Origin: CAYLSV01 sp964386435
Lineage (GTDB): Bacteria > Planctomycetota > Phycisphaerae > Tepidisphaerales > Tepidisphaeraceae
Direction: 5' to 3'
Length of the DNA stretch: 55,671 nucleotides
Assembly (NCBI GenBank): GCA_964386435.1
Contig: CAYLSV010000014.1
Location: 1 to 55,671, forward strand
Shown: positions 16,801-25,351 of the stretch, one piece after another
How the letters are laid out: each line of letters opens with the position of its first letter
Numbering within the stretch: the stretch's first letter is position 1
The notes under the pieces: generated by a model
Seen by the model: the letters and a program-made list of their open reading frames with translations, nothing else
Told to the model about the DNA's origin: nothing
Database searches by the model: none
Made by a program: the position numbers and the translations under genes

Positions 16801-17748
16801 ATGCGCATCCTCATCGCCGGCGTCGCCGGGTTCCTTGGCTCGCACCTCACCGACCTGCTGCTGGAGCAGGGCCACGAGGTCGTGGGCATGGACAACTACA
16901 TCACCGGCCGACGCGAGAACATCGCCCACTTGGGCGACAATGCCAAGTTCACGCTCATCGAGCACGACATCGTCGAGCCGGTCGACGGCAAGATCGACGG
17001 CGACGTCGACCGCATCTACCACATGGCCAGCCCGGCGAGCCCCAAAGGGTACTACGACAACCAAGTGGCCACGATGAAGGTCAACAGCGAAGGCACCTGG
17101 CGTCTGCTCGACTTCGCCGAAACCAAAAGCGCCCGCCTGCTGTTCGCCGGCACCAGCGAGGCCTACGGCGACCCGCAGGTGAACCCGCAGCCCGAGAGCT
17201 ACTGGGGCAACGTCAACCCGATCGGCCTCCGCAGCATGTACGACGAGGCCAAGCGGTTCGCCGAGGCGCTGATGATGGCCTACCACCGCGAGCGCAAGGC
17301 CGACACCCGGCTGATCCGCATCTTCAACACCTACGGCCCGCGCATGGACCCGACCGACGGCCGGGTGGTCATCAACTTCATCAAGCAGGCGTTGCACAAC
17401 GAGCCGCTGACCGTCTACGGCGACGGCCAGCAGACCCGCAGTCTGTGCTACGTCAGCGATCTGATCCGCGGCATCAACATGGTGATGGAGCACGACTTCG
17501 TCGAGCCGATCAACCTCGGCAACCCGCAGGAGCTGACCGTCAAACAGATCGCCCAGGAAATCCTCGAGCTGATCCCCGGCAGCACCAGCCAGATCGAGCA
17601 TTTGCCGCTGCCGGGCGTCTACCGCGATGACCCAAAGGTCCGCCGCCCCGACATCACCCGGGCCAAGAACGAGCTCGGTTGGGAGCCGGTCGTGCAGCGC
17701 AAGGAAGGGCTGGCGAAGATGATCGAGTTCTACCGGGACAAGCTGTGA
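16801..17748 (+). CDS. SDR-family UDP-glucuronic acid decarboxylase-like epimerase
   Basis: NAD-dependent extended SDR enzyme, probably converting UDP-glucuronate to UDP-xylose for polysaccharide synthesis. 315 residues from ATG 16801 (MRILIAGVAGFLGSHLTDLL: the GxxGxxG nucleotide motif). It has YHMASPASPKGYYDNQVATM, the serine/threonine site FAGTSEAYGD, the catalytic pair in MYDEAKRFAEALMMAYHR (YxxxK), RIFNTYGPRMDPTDGRVV, YGDGQQTRSLCYVSDL and RPDITRAKNELGWEP. These are the bacterial UXS-type motifs, but some 4,6-dehydratases look alike. An in-frame Met at 16738 would add residues before the Rossmann start. It is divergent from thiG. Confidence 0.88.
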   Translation: MRILIAGVAGFLGSHLTDLLLEQGHEVVGMDNYITGRRENIAHLGDNAKFTLIEHDIVEPVDGKIDGDVDRIYHMASPASPKGYYDNQVATMKVNSEGTWRLLDFAETKSARLLFAGTSEAYGDPQVNPQPESYWGNVNPIGLRSMYDEAKRFAEALMMAYHRERKADTRLIRIFNTYGPRMDPTDGRVVINFIKQALHNEPLTVYGDGQQTRSLCYVSDLIRGINMVMEHDFVEPINLGNPQELTVKQIAQEILELIPGSTSQIEHLPLPGVYRDDPKVRRPDITRAKNELGWEPVVQRKEGLAKMIEFYRDKL

Positions 17749-17757
17749 GGCTGCGCG

Positions 17758-17880
17758 TGTTCTTTGTTCTTTGTCCTTGGTCCTTCGTCCCCGGGTGACA
17801 TCCACCCATCCCGCCAGCGGACAAGGGACAAGGGACAAGGGACAAGGGACAAAGGACCAAGAACAAAGTACAAAGAACCA
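17758..17880. repeat. Word-repeat hairpin (GGGACAA family)
   Basis: The right arm is a near-tandem array of the word GGACAAG/GGACAAA (17819-17879). The left arm (17758-17796) holds the complementary words TTCTTTG, TCCTTGG and TCCTTCG, with a short GC-rich loop between. It sits between the epimerase stop and the regulator at 17962. A related element lies at 37041-37142. Confidence 0.85.
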
Positions 17881-17961
17881 CCCCCAACCTTTCACCGCGA
17901 TTGAAACTACTGACGTCCGGGCTCCTATTGTTTCAGCATCGTCTGAAGATAGGAGAACCTG

Positions 17962-18609
17962 ATGCCAGCCACTTTGACCAACCTTTCTGCCAGTGCCCCC
18001 AACATTGCCGCCGCGTCGCTCGCCCGCAAGGAGCGGGTGAAGTCGACGACCGAGAAGCTCCGCGAGGCCCAGGACCAGTTCATCCGCCGCTGGGGCGAGA
18101 TGGGCCAGACCTGGGGCATCAACCGCACGCAGGCCGAGATCCACGCGCTGCTCTGGGTCACGGGCCAGCCGCAGTGCACGGACGACGTGATGGAGCGGCT
18201 GAACATCAGCCGCGGCAACACGAGCATGAGCTTGCGGGCGCTGGTCGATTGGGGCGTGATCCGCCGGTTCCACAAGCGGGGCGAGCGGCGGGAGTATTTC
18301 GAGAGTTTGCACGACGTGTGGGAGATGTTCAGCATCATCGCCGCCGAGCGCAAGCGGCGGGAGATGGACCCGGTGCTCGAGACGATCCGCGAGTGCCGCG
18401 GCATGCTCGACGCCAAGCAGATCGGCCGCACCGGGCTGCGCGACGACCGCGTGCAACTGACCCGCAAGCGGTTGGCCGACATGGAGGAGTTCATGAGCGT
18501 GACCAACCGCATCTTCGACGCCTTCGTCGGCAGCGCCAAGAGCGGCCTGTCCAGCGTGGTGAACGTCCTGCTCGGCTCGATGGGCCAGGATGACAAGCCG
18601 AAGAAGTGA
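17962..18609 (+). CDS. GbsR/MarR-type transcriptional regulator
   Basis: A 215-residue DNA-binding regulator. A well-placed AGGAG (17951-17955) precedes the ATG. The winged-helix core reads RTQAEIHALLWVTGQPQCTD, VMERLNISRGNTSMSLRALV and WGVIRRFHKRGERREYFE, which fits the GbsR group ('G...AEIHALLY...PL..DEI...L..SRGN.S..LR.L..WG.V'). Such proteins control osmolyte, efflux or envelope genes elsewhere. A helical C-terminal dimerisation part follows (residues 115-215). The target is unknown; the downstream pseudopilin-like gene is 40 nt away on the same strand and may be cotranscribed. Confidence 0.88.
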   Translation: MPATLTNLSASAPNIAAASLARKERVKSTTEKLREAQDQFIRRWGEMGQTWGINRTQAEIHALLWVTGQPQCTDDVMERLNISRGNTSMSLRALVDWGVIRRFHKRGERREYFESLHDVWEMFSIIAAERKRREMDPVLETIRECRGMLDAKQIGRTGLRDDRVQLTRKRLADMEEFMSVTNRIFDAFVGSAKSGLSSVVNVLLGSMGQDDKPKK

Positions 18610-18649
18610 GCCGTTGCAACTTCCTGTGGCAATCGGTAAGTTGGCGAGC

Positions 18650-19969
18650 ATGGGCTGCCGCTTCCGCTTCGCCGACTTGATGGTCATCCTGTTCCTGCTC
18701 ACGCCGCTGGCGGTGCTGGGCATGGCGGTGCAGGCGGATCAGCAGGAGATCAGCAACCGCGTCAAATGCGCCTCGCACCTGCGGCAGATCGGCCTGGCGA
18801 TGATCCTGTACGCCGACAGCGACCGGCGAGGTGGGTTTCCGCGCACCACCTCCGATCTAAGCACGGTGGATGAGCCCAAATTCGGCACGCCGTACGAGGG
18901 GACATCGCTTGGCGCCAAACCTGGCGCCTCACCATTTCCTACCAGGGACAGGGAGCTCGACCCGTATATCCCCGAAGCCAACGACGTGACGGCGGCCTTC
19001 TACCTGCTGCTGCGGACGCAGGACATCTGGGCCGGCGTCTTTAACTGCCCCTCGACGCAGACGACGCCGTTGGAAGCCCCCGACGACGACCTCACCGCGT
19101 TCACCAACTGGCCCGGCAACGAGGCGCTGGCGGCCCACCTGAGCTACAGCTACCAGAACCCGTACCCGAGTGCCCAGGCCGTCGGGGTCGGCTTCAAGTT
19201 CAACAACTCACTCACCGCCGAGGCACCGCTGGCGGCCGACATGAACCCCGGCACCGCCGCCGCCGCCAAAGCCCTTCCGCCGACGAACAATGCCGAGCGC
19301 GACCCCGCGGCCAACACGCTGAACCACTTCGGCGACGGGCAGAACGTCCTTTACGCCGACGCCCACGTCAGCTTCGAGCAGACCCCGCGCGTCGGCATCC
19401 GCCGCGACAACATCTACACCCGACGCACCGACCTCGAGATGGATGACAAGCGGATCATCGGCCCGGATGCCCCCGACGCCGGCCCGCCGCTCGACAAGTT
19501 CGACGCAATCCTCCTGCCCACGGCCGAGCAGATCGGGCAGACGGTGGTGCCGCCAACGCCGGAAGAGGTGGCCGGTCGATTTGCGGCCGACGTGCGGGAC
19601 CGGGCGAAGCGGGAGGCCGCGGCGATGCGGCAGGCCGGCGAGCGGATGCAGGCCCAGCAAATGCGTGGCGGGGTTGAGGCCAGCCGAGTGGCGTCGGCCA
19701 TGCAACAGGTCATCATCGAGGCCGAAGCCCTGGCACCTGCATCCGATGAGGACGAAGTCATCAAGTCGATGTACGCGGGGGCTGCGACCTTGCGGGCCGA
19801 CTCGATGATTGCCAGTCCCGAGAGGTCAGCTGTCACCCTTGGGCAAACGAGCAAGGAGTTCCACGACCTCGCCCGGCAGGCTCGCAACCTGGGGCAGGAC
19901 AAGCTCGCCCAACGCCTGACTACTGCCGGAGACGCCGTCGCTGCACTGGTTGTGGTTCTGCGTCGTTGA
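18650..19969 (+). CDS. Pseudopilin-like (DUF1559-related) protein without a clear cleavage motif
   Basis: 439 residues from ATG 18650. The N-terminus MGCRFRFADLMVILFLLTPL has the basic residues and single long helix of type IV pseudopilins, but the canonical GF[ST]xxE cleavage site is degenerate (RFADLM). The body resembles the pseudopilin at 37027: KCASHLRQIGLAMILYADSD, LSYSYQNPYPSAQ, ADMNPGTA, NTLNHFGDGQNVLYADAHVS and a DNIYT segment. It carries an extra C-terminal region of about 160 residues, rich in Ala/Gln and helical, not seen in the paralogue. It is probably an envelope protein held by its N-terminal helix. Function unknown; planctomycetes carry many such proteins. Confidence 0.8.
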   Translation: MGCRFRFADLMVILFLLTPLAVLGMAVQADQQEISNRVKCASHLRQIGLAMILYADSDRRGGFPRTTSDLSTVDEPKFGTPYEGTSLGAKPGASPFPTRDRELDPYIPEANDVTAAFYLLLRTQDIWAGVFNCPSTQTTPLEAPDDDLTAFTNWPGNEALAAHLSYSYQNPYPSAQAVGVGFKFNNSLTAEAPLAADMNPGTAAAAKALPPTNNAERDPAANTLNHFGDGQNVLYADAHVSFEQTPRVGIRRDNIYTRRTDLEMDDKRIIGPDAPDAGPPLDKFDAILLPTAEQIGQTVVPPTPEEVAGRFAADVRDRAKREAAAMRQAGERMQAQQMRGGVEASRVASAMQQVIIEAEALAPASDEDEVIKSMYAGAATLRADSMIASPERSAVTLGQTSKEFHDLARQARNLGQDKLAQRLTTAGDAVAALVVVLRR

Positions 19970-20086
19970 TCGACATCGCGCCCCGTCCAAACGTTCCGGT
20001 TGGTTGCCGACATAACAGCGATACGATTTTGAACGCTTAACGCTTGAACCGTCCGGTAGCGTCAATGTCGGTCGTACGCTGCGGCC

Positions 20087-21019
20087 GTGGCTGAGCCTCT
20101 GGATTATGAAGCGGATCTTGACGTCGTGCCGCCGAAGGCGGTGCCGGTGATTCGGACGCTTGTTGCCGGGTTTTTGATGGGGACGGCGAATCTGGTGCCG
20201 GGGGTGAGTGGGGGGACGATGGTGCTGGCGTGCGGTTTGTACGCCCACTTCGTCGACGCGACGGCCGACCTGACGCGGCTGAAGTTCTCCAAGTTCGCGG
20301 CGTTGTTCATCGCGCTGTTGTTCGGGGCGAAGTTCGCGGCGATGGGGCTGCTCGGGACGCTCGTGGCGACGCTGGTGGCGCGGCATCAGGCGCCGGCGTA
20401 CGCGTTGTTCCTCGGAATGACGCTCGCGGGGACGCCGGTGTTGTGGCGGGCGATGAAGGGGGCGGCGACGTGGACGTGGGCGCTGGTGCCGGTGGGCATC
20501 GTGCTGATGGCGGCGTTGGCGTGGGTGCCCAAGGCGGAGAAGACGGAGCCGGGCGATGATTACGTGCCGAGGGTGGACGTGCCGATGGATGTGGTGGCCG
20601 GCGGGGCGGCGTACAGCGCGATGGTGCTGCCGGGCGTCAGCGGCGGCACGGTCAAGCTCGCGCTGGGCCGCTACGAGCCGACCGTCTGGAGCATTGGCCA
20701 GGCCGGGCAGGCGGTCATCGGCCGAAGCAACCCGCCGGGGCAGTGGCTGCCGATTCTGCTGCCCTACGTCGCCGGCGCGGCCGTGGGCCTCGTCGCGGTG
20801 AGCAACGGCCTGAAGTGGGTGCTGAAGAAGTACGAGCACCCGACCCTCGCCGTCCTGCTGGGCGTGTTGTGGGGCAGCGTCCTGCCGATCTGGCCCTTCC
20901 AGAACACCCCGGCCACCGCGGGCAACGTCGCCGTCGCGATCGTCGCCGCGGCCATCGGCTTCGCCCTCGTCTACGCGCTGACGCGTTGGAAGTCGTCGCA
21001 CACGCCCGCAGAAGCGTGA
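20087..21019 (+). CDS. popT: DUF368 polyprenyl-phosphate transporter
   Basis: A 310-residue polytopic inner-membrane protein. The duplicated signature is present in both halves: NLVPGVSGGTMVLACGLY and MVLPGVSGGTVKLALGRYE, which is typical of DUF368. Family members (PopT) recycle undecaprenyl phosphate across the membrane for wall and polysaccharide synthesis. About eight helices are apparent. The start is GTG at 20087; no strong Shine-Dalgarno is visible. It is a lone gene between the pseudopilin-like gene and sucD, which converges on it. Codon endings drift from G to C along the gene. Assignment to the transporter role rests on family knowledge. Confidence 0.88.
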   Translation: MAEPLDYEADLDVVPPKAVPVIRTLVAGFLMGTANLVPGVSGGTMVLACGLYAHFVDATADLTRLKFSKFAALFIALLFGAKFAAMGLLGTLVATLVARHQAPAYALFLGMTLAGTPVLWRAMKGAATWTWALVPVGIVLMAALAWVPKAEKTEPGDDYVPRVDVPMDVVAGGAAYSAMVLPGVSGGTVKLALGRYEPTVWSIGQAGQAVIGRSNPPGQWLPILLPYVAGAAVGLVAVSNGLKWVLKKYEHPTLAVLLGVLWGSVLPIWPFQNTPATAGNVAVAIVAAAIGFALVYALTRWKSSHTPAEA

Positions 21020-21058
21020 GTCGCCGGGCAAGTGCGATGCGACTTGGCGGCCGCCGGA

Positions 21059-21868
21059 TCAGACGCCCAGTGCCTTGGCCATGGTCGCGCCAATCGTGCT
21101 GGGGGTGTCGCTGACGGTGATGCCGCCGGCTTTGAGGGCCTCGATCTTGCTGGCGGCGTCGCCTTTGCCGCCGGCGATAATCGCGCCGGCGTGGCCCATC
21201 CGCTTGCCGGGCGGGGCGGTGCGGCCGGCGATGAAGGCGACCATCGGCTTGGTGACGTGCGCCTTGGCGAACTCGGCCGCCTGCTCCTCGTCGGTGCCGC
21301 CGATCTCGCCGATCAGGATGATGCCGTCGGTTTCGGCATCGGCCTCGAACAGCTTCAGCAGCTCGATGTAGTTGATGCCCTTCACCGGGTCGCCGCCGAT
21401 CCCGACGCACGTCGTCTGGCCCAGCCCGGCGTTGGTGCACTGGTGGACCGCCTCGTAGGTCAGCGTGCCGGATCGGCTGATGATGCCGGGGCAGTTGGGG
21501 CCGATGAGCGTGCAGTCGGGATAATCCTTCAGGAACGCCTTGGCCTTCATCATGTCGCTCACCGGGATGCCCTCGGTGATGGCGACGACGACCTTGATGC
21601 CCGCGTTGGCCGCCTCCATGATCGCGTCGGCGGCGAACGGCGGGGGCACGAAAATCATCGTCGCATCGGCCCCGGTGGCGTCCACCGCCTGCTGCACGCT
21701 GTCGAAGATCGGCAAGCCGTTGGCGTCGCTCTGCCCGCCCTTGCCCGGCGTGACGCCGCCGACCATTTGCGTGCCGTATTCGAGGCACTGCTGGGTGTGG
21801 AACGCGCCCGCCGAGCCGGTAATGCCCTGGCAGATGACCTTGGTGTCGGAGTTGACGAGAATGCTCAT
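21059..21868 (-). CDS. sucD: Succinyl-CoA synthetase alpha subunit
   Basis: Alpha subunit of the TCA-cycle enzyme making ATP/GTP from succinyl-CoA. 269 residues from the Met at 21868 (MSILVNSDTKVICQGITGSA). CoA-binding Rossmann part: GITGSAGAFHTQQCLEYGT, GGVTPGKGG, IFVPPPFAADAIMEA. Ligase part: LIGPNCPGIISR, VGIGGDPVKGINYIELLKLF, IILIGEIGGTDEEQAAEF and the phosphohistidine site RMGHAGAIIAGGKG. The GTDEEQAA segment is intact. It is slightly shorter than the common 285-295 residues. The beta subunit gene sucC is not adjacent in the window, which is unusual; the next gene upstream is a DUF4058 gene on the other strand. Confidence 0.95.
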   Translation of the reverse strand: MSILVNSDTKVICQGITGSAGAFHTQQCLEYGTQMVGGVTPGKGGQSDANGLPIFDSVQQAVDATGADATMIFVPPPFAADAIMEAANAGIKVVVAITEGIPVSDMMKAKAFLKDYPDCTLIGPNCPGIISRSGTLTYEAVHQCTNAGLGQTTCVGIGGDPVKGINYIELLKLFEADAETDGIILIGEIGGTDEEQAAEFAKAHVTKPMVAFIAGRTAPPGKRMGHAGAIIAGGKGDAASKIEALKAGGITVSDTPSTIGATMAKALGV

Positions 21869-21954
21869 GCCGCGCCAGCATAGCCGCCGCCGGCCGGTTA
21901 TCATCCCGTGCCGTCGCCGCCGCCCAAACCAGTCCGTCCAGCCCCTTCCCCGGC

Positions 21955-22713
21955 ATGGACCCGTACCTGGAGCGGGACTGGGGCCCGGTGCACGCCCGGC
22001 TGGTCACGTACCTCGCCGACGCGCTGGACGACCAGCTGCCGCCAGGCTTGGCCGCCGTCACCGAGCAGCGGGTGGCGCTCGGTGACACGCCGGCCGGTGC
22101 CCGCTGGCCCGACGTGGCGGTCGAGGAGCGATCCGCCGCCAACGGCCACGCCGGCGGTACCGCAACTTTGCTCGCGCCGATCACCCTCGCCGTCACCCGT
22201 GAGCCGGCCACCGAGACCTTCATCGAGATCCGCGACGCTGCGGCCCGCCTCGTCAGCGTCATCGAGCTGCTCAGCCCGGCGAACAAGCGCGACCTCGGCC
22301 TGCAGCAACTGCTCCGCAAGCGCGGCGAGTACCTTGCCGGCGGCGTCAGCGTGATGGAGATCGACTTGCTGCGCCAGCCCAACTGGCACCGCCTGCTCGA
22401 CGCGGACATCGCCGTGCCGCCTGAGGCCGAGACGGCGTACCGCGTGCTCTACCACATTCCCGCCCGCCCCGACGAACCCGGCCACATCGGCCTCCACCCG
22501 CTGCCCCTGCGTGAACCGCTGCCGATTGTTAACGTTCCCCTCCGTCACGACGAGCCGCCGGCAAAGGTGAATTTGCAAACCGTGCTGGATCAAGCCTACC
22601 GCCGCCTGCGCCTCGCCGACCGCCTCGACTACACCCGATCGCCCGAGCCACCGCTGGAGGCGGCGGATGCGGCCTGGGCCGACAAGTTGCTGCATGCTGC
22701 CGGGCGGCGATAA
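21955..22713 (+). CDS. DUF4058 family protein, copy 1
   Basis: 252 residues beginning MDPYLERDWGPVHARLV. DUF4058 proteins normally start with a short '(S)PFPGMDPYLE' leader. Here the PFPG codons are present upstream in frame, but no ATG/GTG begins them; the GTG at 21908 is out of frame by one base step. Either the start is 21955 or there is a 5' frameshift. Later motifs: RDAAARLVSVIELLSPANKR (core motif), LRKRGEYLAGGVSVMEIDLL and LPLREPLPIVNVPLRHDEPP. Function unknown; the family is abundant in cyanobacteria and planctomycetes and the core resembles PD-(D/E)XK-like folds (inference). It forms a tandem pair with 22755. Confidence 0.85.
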   Translation: MDPYLERDWGPVHARLVTYLADALDDQLPPGLAAVTEQRVALGDTPAGARWPDVAVEERSAANGHAGGTATLLAPITLAVTREPATETFIEIRDAAARLVSVIELLSPANKRDLGLQQLLRKRGEYLAGGVSVMEIDLLRQPNWHRLLDADIAVPPEAETAYRVLYHIPARPDEPGHIGLHPLPLREPLPIVNVPLRHDEPPAKVNLQTVLDQAYRRLRLADRLDYTRSPEPPLEAADAAWADKLLHAAGRR

Positions 22714-22754
22714 ATCGAGGGCGGGCTGCCTTGGGTGTGTAACATCTTTACGTT

Positions 22755-23570
22755 GTGCCCCACGCACTTTCGAGCCCGTTTCCCGGCATGGACCCGTACT
22801 TGGAGCGGGACTGGGAGTCGGTCCACGCGTTGCTTGCGCCGCTCATCGCGTTCGACCTCAACCCGCAACTGCGGCCGCTCGGCTTGATCGCCAAGGCGGA
22901 GCGGCGGGTGGCGGTGTCGGTGCCGGAGGATGAGGGCGAACATCGGAGCGTGCGGCCGGACGTGGTGGTTGCCGACGCCGGCACCGCGACCATCGCGGCG
23001 ACCGTGCCGGCCTCAACGGCGGCGGCCGGGCTGCACTTCGAACTGTCGGGCAGCGACCCGCTGGCGCACTATGCCGTGCACGTTTCCACCGGCGACGGAT
23101 CACGGCTGCTCACGACAATCGTACTCATCAGCCCGGCGAACAAGCGCGGCGTCGGACGGGAGGAGTACTTGGCGAAGCGGGGCGACTTTCTCGCGGCCGG
23201 GGTGAGCGTGACCGAGGTCGATCTATGCCGGCGGGGCAACTTGCGGTCGTTGATCCTCGAGCGGATCGATCTGCCGGTGTCGGCGGCGACGCCGTATCGC
23301 TACCTGACCCGGCGGCCGGCGATCGACGGGCGGCGGGCCGTGCTCGACCTCCTGCCGGTGACGTTGGGGGAGCCGTTGCCGGAACTTTGGGTGCCGCTGC
23401 GGCCCGGCGATCCGGCGGCACGCGTGGCGATGCAGGCGGTGCTGAACGAGGCGTGGGAGCGTGGCGGCATCGGCGCGGGCATCGATTACCGCCAGCCATG
23501 TGAGCCGGCGTTGGATGGGGATGACGCGACATGGGCCGACGATCTGCTGCGGGCGGCGGGGCGGCATTAG
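22755..23570 (+). CDS. DUF4058 family protein, copy 2
   Basis: A 271-residue tandem paralogue of the previous gene, 41 nt downstream. GTG start at 22755 gives MPHALSSPFPGMDPYLERDW, the full family leader. It keeps the core pattern LLTTIVLISPANKRGVGREE, YLAKRGDFLAAGVSVTEVDL, LPVTLGEPLPELWVPLRPGD and the end GDDATWADDLLRAAGRH, which mirrors the AADAAWADKLLHAAGRR end of copy 1. The two copies differ mainly in the middle, so the duplication is old. There is no membrane segment or signal. The Glu, Asp and Lys residues in the core could form a nuclease-like site, but this is not shown. Confidence 0.88.
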   Translation: MPHALSSPFPGMDPYLERDWESVHALLAPLIAFDLNPQLRPLGLIAKAERRVAVSVPEDEGEHRSVRPDVVVADAGTATIAATVPASTAAAGLHFELSGSDPLAHYAVHVSTGDGSRLLTTIVLISPANKRGVGREEYLAKRGDFLAAGVSVTEVDLCRRGNLRSLILERIDLPVSAATPYRYLTRRPAIDGRRAVLDLLPVTLGEPLPELWVPLRPGDPAARVAMQAVLNEAWERGGIGAGIDYRQPCEPALDGDDATWADDLLRAAGRH

Positions 23571-23598
23571 CGGCGGTCGTAACTCATCTGAAGCCTCC

Positions 23599-23710
23599 GC
23601 GTCGCTGAGGGCCCCCCNNNNNNNNNNNNNNNNNNNNACGCACTGCAGGGCGGCGGTAGCGGTGGTCGCACTGAACCAAATTCACCACGGCGGTGGGGGC
23701 CTCAGCGGGG
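23599..23710. repeat. Palindrome family B interrupted by a 20-N gap
   Basis: Before the gap (N at 23618-23637) the text CGTCGCTGAGGGCCCCCC matches one end of family B. After it, GGCGGTAGCGG and CGGCGGTGGGGGCCTCAGCG (the latter in the 23680s-23700s) match the opposite arm. The assembly broke inside the palindrome. No gene lies in 23571-23777. Confidence 0.7.
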
Positions 23711-23777
23711 TTGACTGGAGGCGAGGTTCAGGGCCTTGGGGTTGCAACCCGCGGTCGGGCCGTGCATGGTGGGCGGC

Positions 23778-25196
23778 ATGTGGCCGAAGGTGCGGGAGGT
23801 TCTGATCTGGTCGGCGTGCGGGCTGGTGCTCGTGGCGATGCTCGCTGGCGGCTGGTGGCTGTTGAAACCCGACGGCCGAATGGCGGCGGCCGAGGGGCGG
23901 TTGCGGGCGGCGGGGGTGCCGACGACGGCGGCCGAGTACTTGCACCGTGAGCCGCTGGCGGATGGTGCGGTGGATCTGGCCGCGGCGTTTCTGGCGGTGG
24001 ACGAAGCGTTGTGGTCGCTTGAGCGGGTGCCTTGGACCGACGGGCTGTTGCTGTCGGCGAGCGGGGACGAGGTCGATCCGGCGGCGGTCCAAGCCGGCCG
24101 GGCGGCCGAGTGGCGGGCGATGATGGCCAATGCCGGCGTCGACCCGTCGCCGCCGATGCCGACGGACGCCGAGGCACTGGCGGTGATCGACGGCCACCGC
24201 CACCTCACCCAGGCCGAGCGCTGGCGGGACGTGCGGGCGGCGGTCGCCGACAACGCCGCCGCGCTGGCGGCCCTCGACGCGCAGTGGCGGCCGGTGCCAA
24301 TCGGGCAGCCGGTGTTCGCCGACTTCAAGGTCAACCGCCTCCCGGCCGGCGGGTCGCCGCTGGCGGCGGACCTGTCGCACCTGGGCCACTTCCACGAAGT
24401 CAGCCACCTGCTGGCCGCCTCCGCCCGCCTCGCCGCGGCGCAGGAACGGCCCGACGACGCCGCCCGGCGAATCGAGCAGATGCTGCACCTCGCCCACGCG
24501 CTCGACCTCGATTCGGCCGAGGCCTCGACCGTCCTCTCCGCCCACGGCCAATGGCAGCAGACCGCAGAACAGGTGACTGCCCTCGCGCCGCAACTGGCTC
24601 AAACGGATCAAGACCGCCTCGCCCGGGTAGCGACGCTGCTTCAGTCGCCACGTCAGACGCTGATCACCGGCACGATGCTGAAGGACATCGGCAGGGAGTG
24701 GCTGGTGACGAAGGACATGCCGCGAAAACTTCGGGCGTGGATGGGCAGCGTTGAGCCGGCGGTCGATCTGTGGCTGGCGGTCGTCGAGTCCGACCTGCAC
24801 GCCGCCGCCGACTGGCCCTCGGCGCGGGCGGCGGCCCGGACGTTCGCCGACGAGCAAGCCCGCATCGATGCCGGGGCGGGTGGCACCGTCGGATCCATGG
24901 CCACGATCTCGATCGGCACGAGCGTCGCCCGGCTCACGCACGAGGCCGAGGCCGCCCGGCGGCGGGCGCTGCTGACGCTCGCGGTCTTCGCGTGGCAGCG
25001 AGCCGGCGGCGACGTGGCGACGCTGCCCGCCGACGTCTCGGAGTGGCCGCTGGACACCTGGCCGCTCCCGCTCCCGGCGGTGACGGCGGTCGATCCAATG
25101 ACGGGCAAGCCGTTCCGCTTCCGGGGGGAACCGAGGCCGCTGATCCTCGGCGGCGAGCGTGACAAGGTGGTTTCAGACCTTGAAGAGACATCGTGA
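23778..25196 (+). CDS. Membrane-anchored hypothetical protein, paralogue 1
   Basis: 472 residues. The start is chosen at 23778 (MWPKVREVLIWSACGLVLVA) because it aligns with the start of the paralogue at 25352 (MSRRLREALIWGGCG). One N-terminal helix (about 12-32) is followed by a long helical extracytoplasmic region rich in Ala/Leu. Shared landmarks with the paralogue: ALAALDAQWRPVPIGQPVFA, FKVNRLPAGGSPLAADL and the C-terminal WPLDTWPLPLPAVTAVDPMT followed by GKPFRF. The ending 'DPxTGKPFRF' also occurs in other planctomycete secreted proteins as I recall. No catalytic motif is evident. It may form an operon with the paralogue; the 155 nt between them contain a palindrome. Confidence 0.75.
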   Translation: MWPKVREVLIWSACGLVLVAMLAGGWWLLKPDGRMAAAEGRLRAAGVPTTAAEYLHREPLADGAVDLAAAFLAVDEALWSLERVPWTDGLLLSASGDEVDPAAVQAGRAAEWRAMMANAGVDPSPPMPTDAEALAVIDGHRHLTQAERWRDVRAAVADNAAALAALDAQWRPVPIGQPVFADFKVNRLPAGGSPLAADLSHLGHFHEVSHLLAASARLAAAQERPDDAARRIEQMLHLAHALDLDSAEASTVLSAHGQWQQTAEQVTALAPQLAQTDQDRLARVATLLQSPRQTLITGTMLKDIGREWLVTKDMPRKLRAWMGSVEPAVDLWLAVVESDLHAAADWPSARAAARTFADEQARIDAGAGGTVGSMATISIGTSVARLTHEAEAARRRALLTLAVFAWQRAGGDVATLPADVSEWPLDTWPLPLPAVTAVDPMTGKPFRFRGEPRPLILGGERDKVVSDLEETS

Positions 25197-25226
25197 TGAT
25201 GGTTCTGATCTTGCCCCTGCCCTTCT

Positions 25227-25292
25227 GGGGTAGCCTTGGAGCAAGCTCCCCGCTTCCGGCCGAACGCGCGGAGCAAGCTCCACGGCTACCCC
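25227..25292. repeat. Palindrome family F (nested inverted repeat)
   Basis: Left arm GGGGTAGCC(TT)GGAGCAAGCTCC (25227-25249) and right arm GGAGCAAGCTCCACGGCTACCCC (25270-25292). Each arm contains GGAGCAAGCTCC, itself a short palindrome, so the element can fold as one long hairpin or as two small ones. It sits between the two membrane paralogues. Confidence 0.85.
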
Positions 25293-25351
25293 GAAATTAA
25301 CCAGATTTACATCTTCTTGGACGGACGTCACCACGTGGGCATGATGAGGCG

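Noticed and set aside
17819..17880. Tandem GGACAAG array resembling a CRISPR or minisatellite
   Set aside because: Units are 7-9 nt without spacers and pair with the opposite arm; there are no cas genes in the window.
16792..18723. 643-codon minus-strand ORF spanning epimerase and GbsR regulator
   Set aside because: Crosses two real plus-strand genes and a word-repeat hairpin; composition is that of an antisense shadow.
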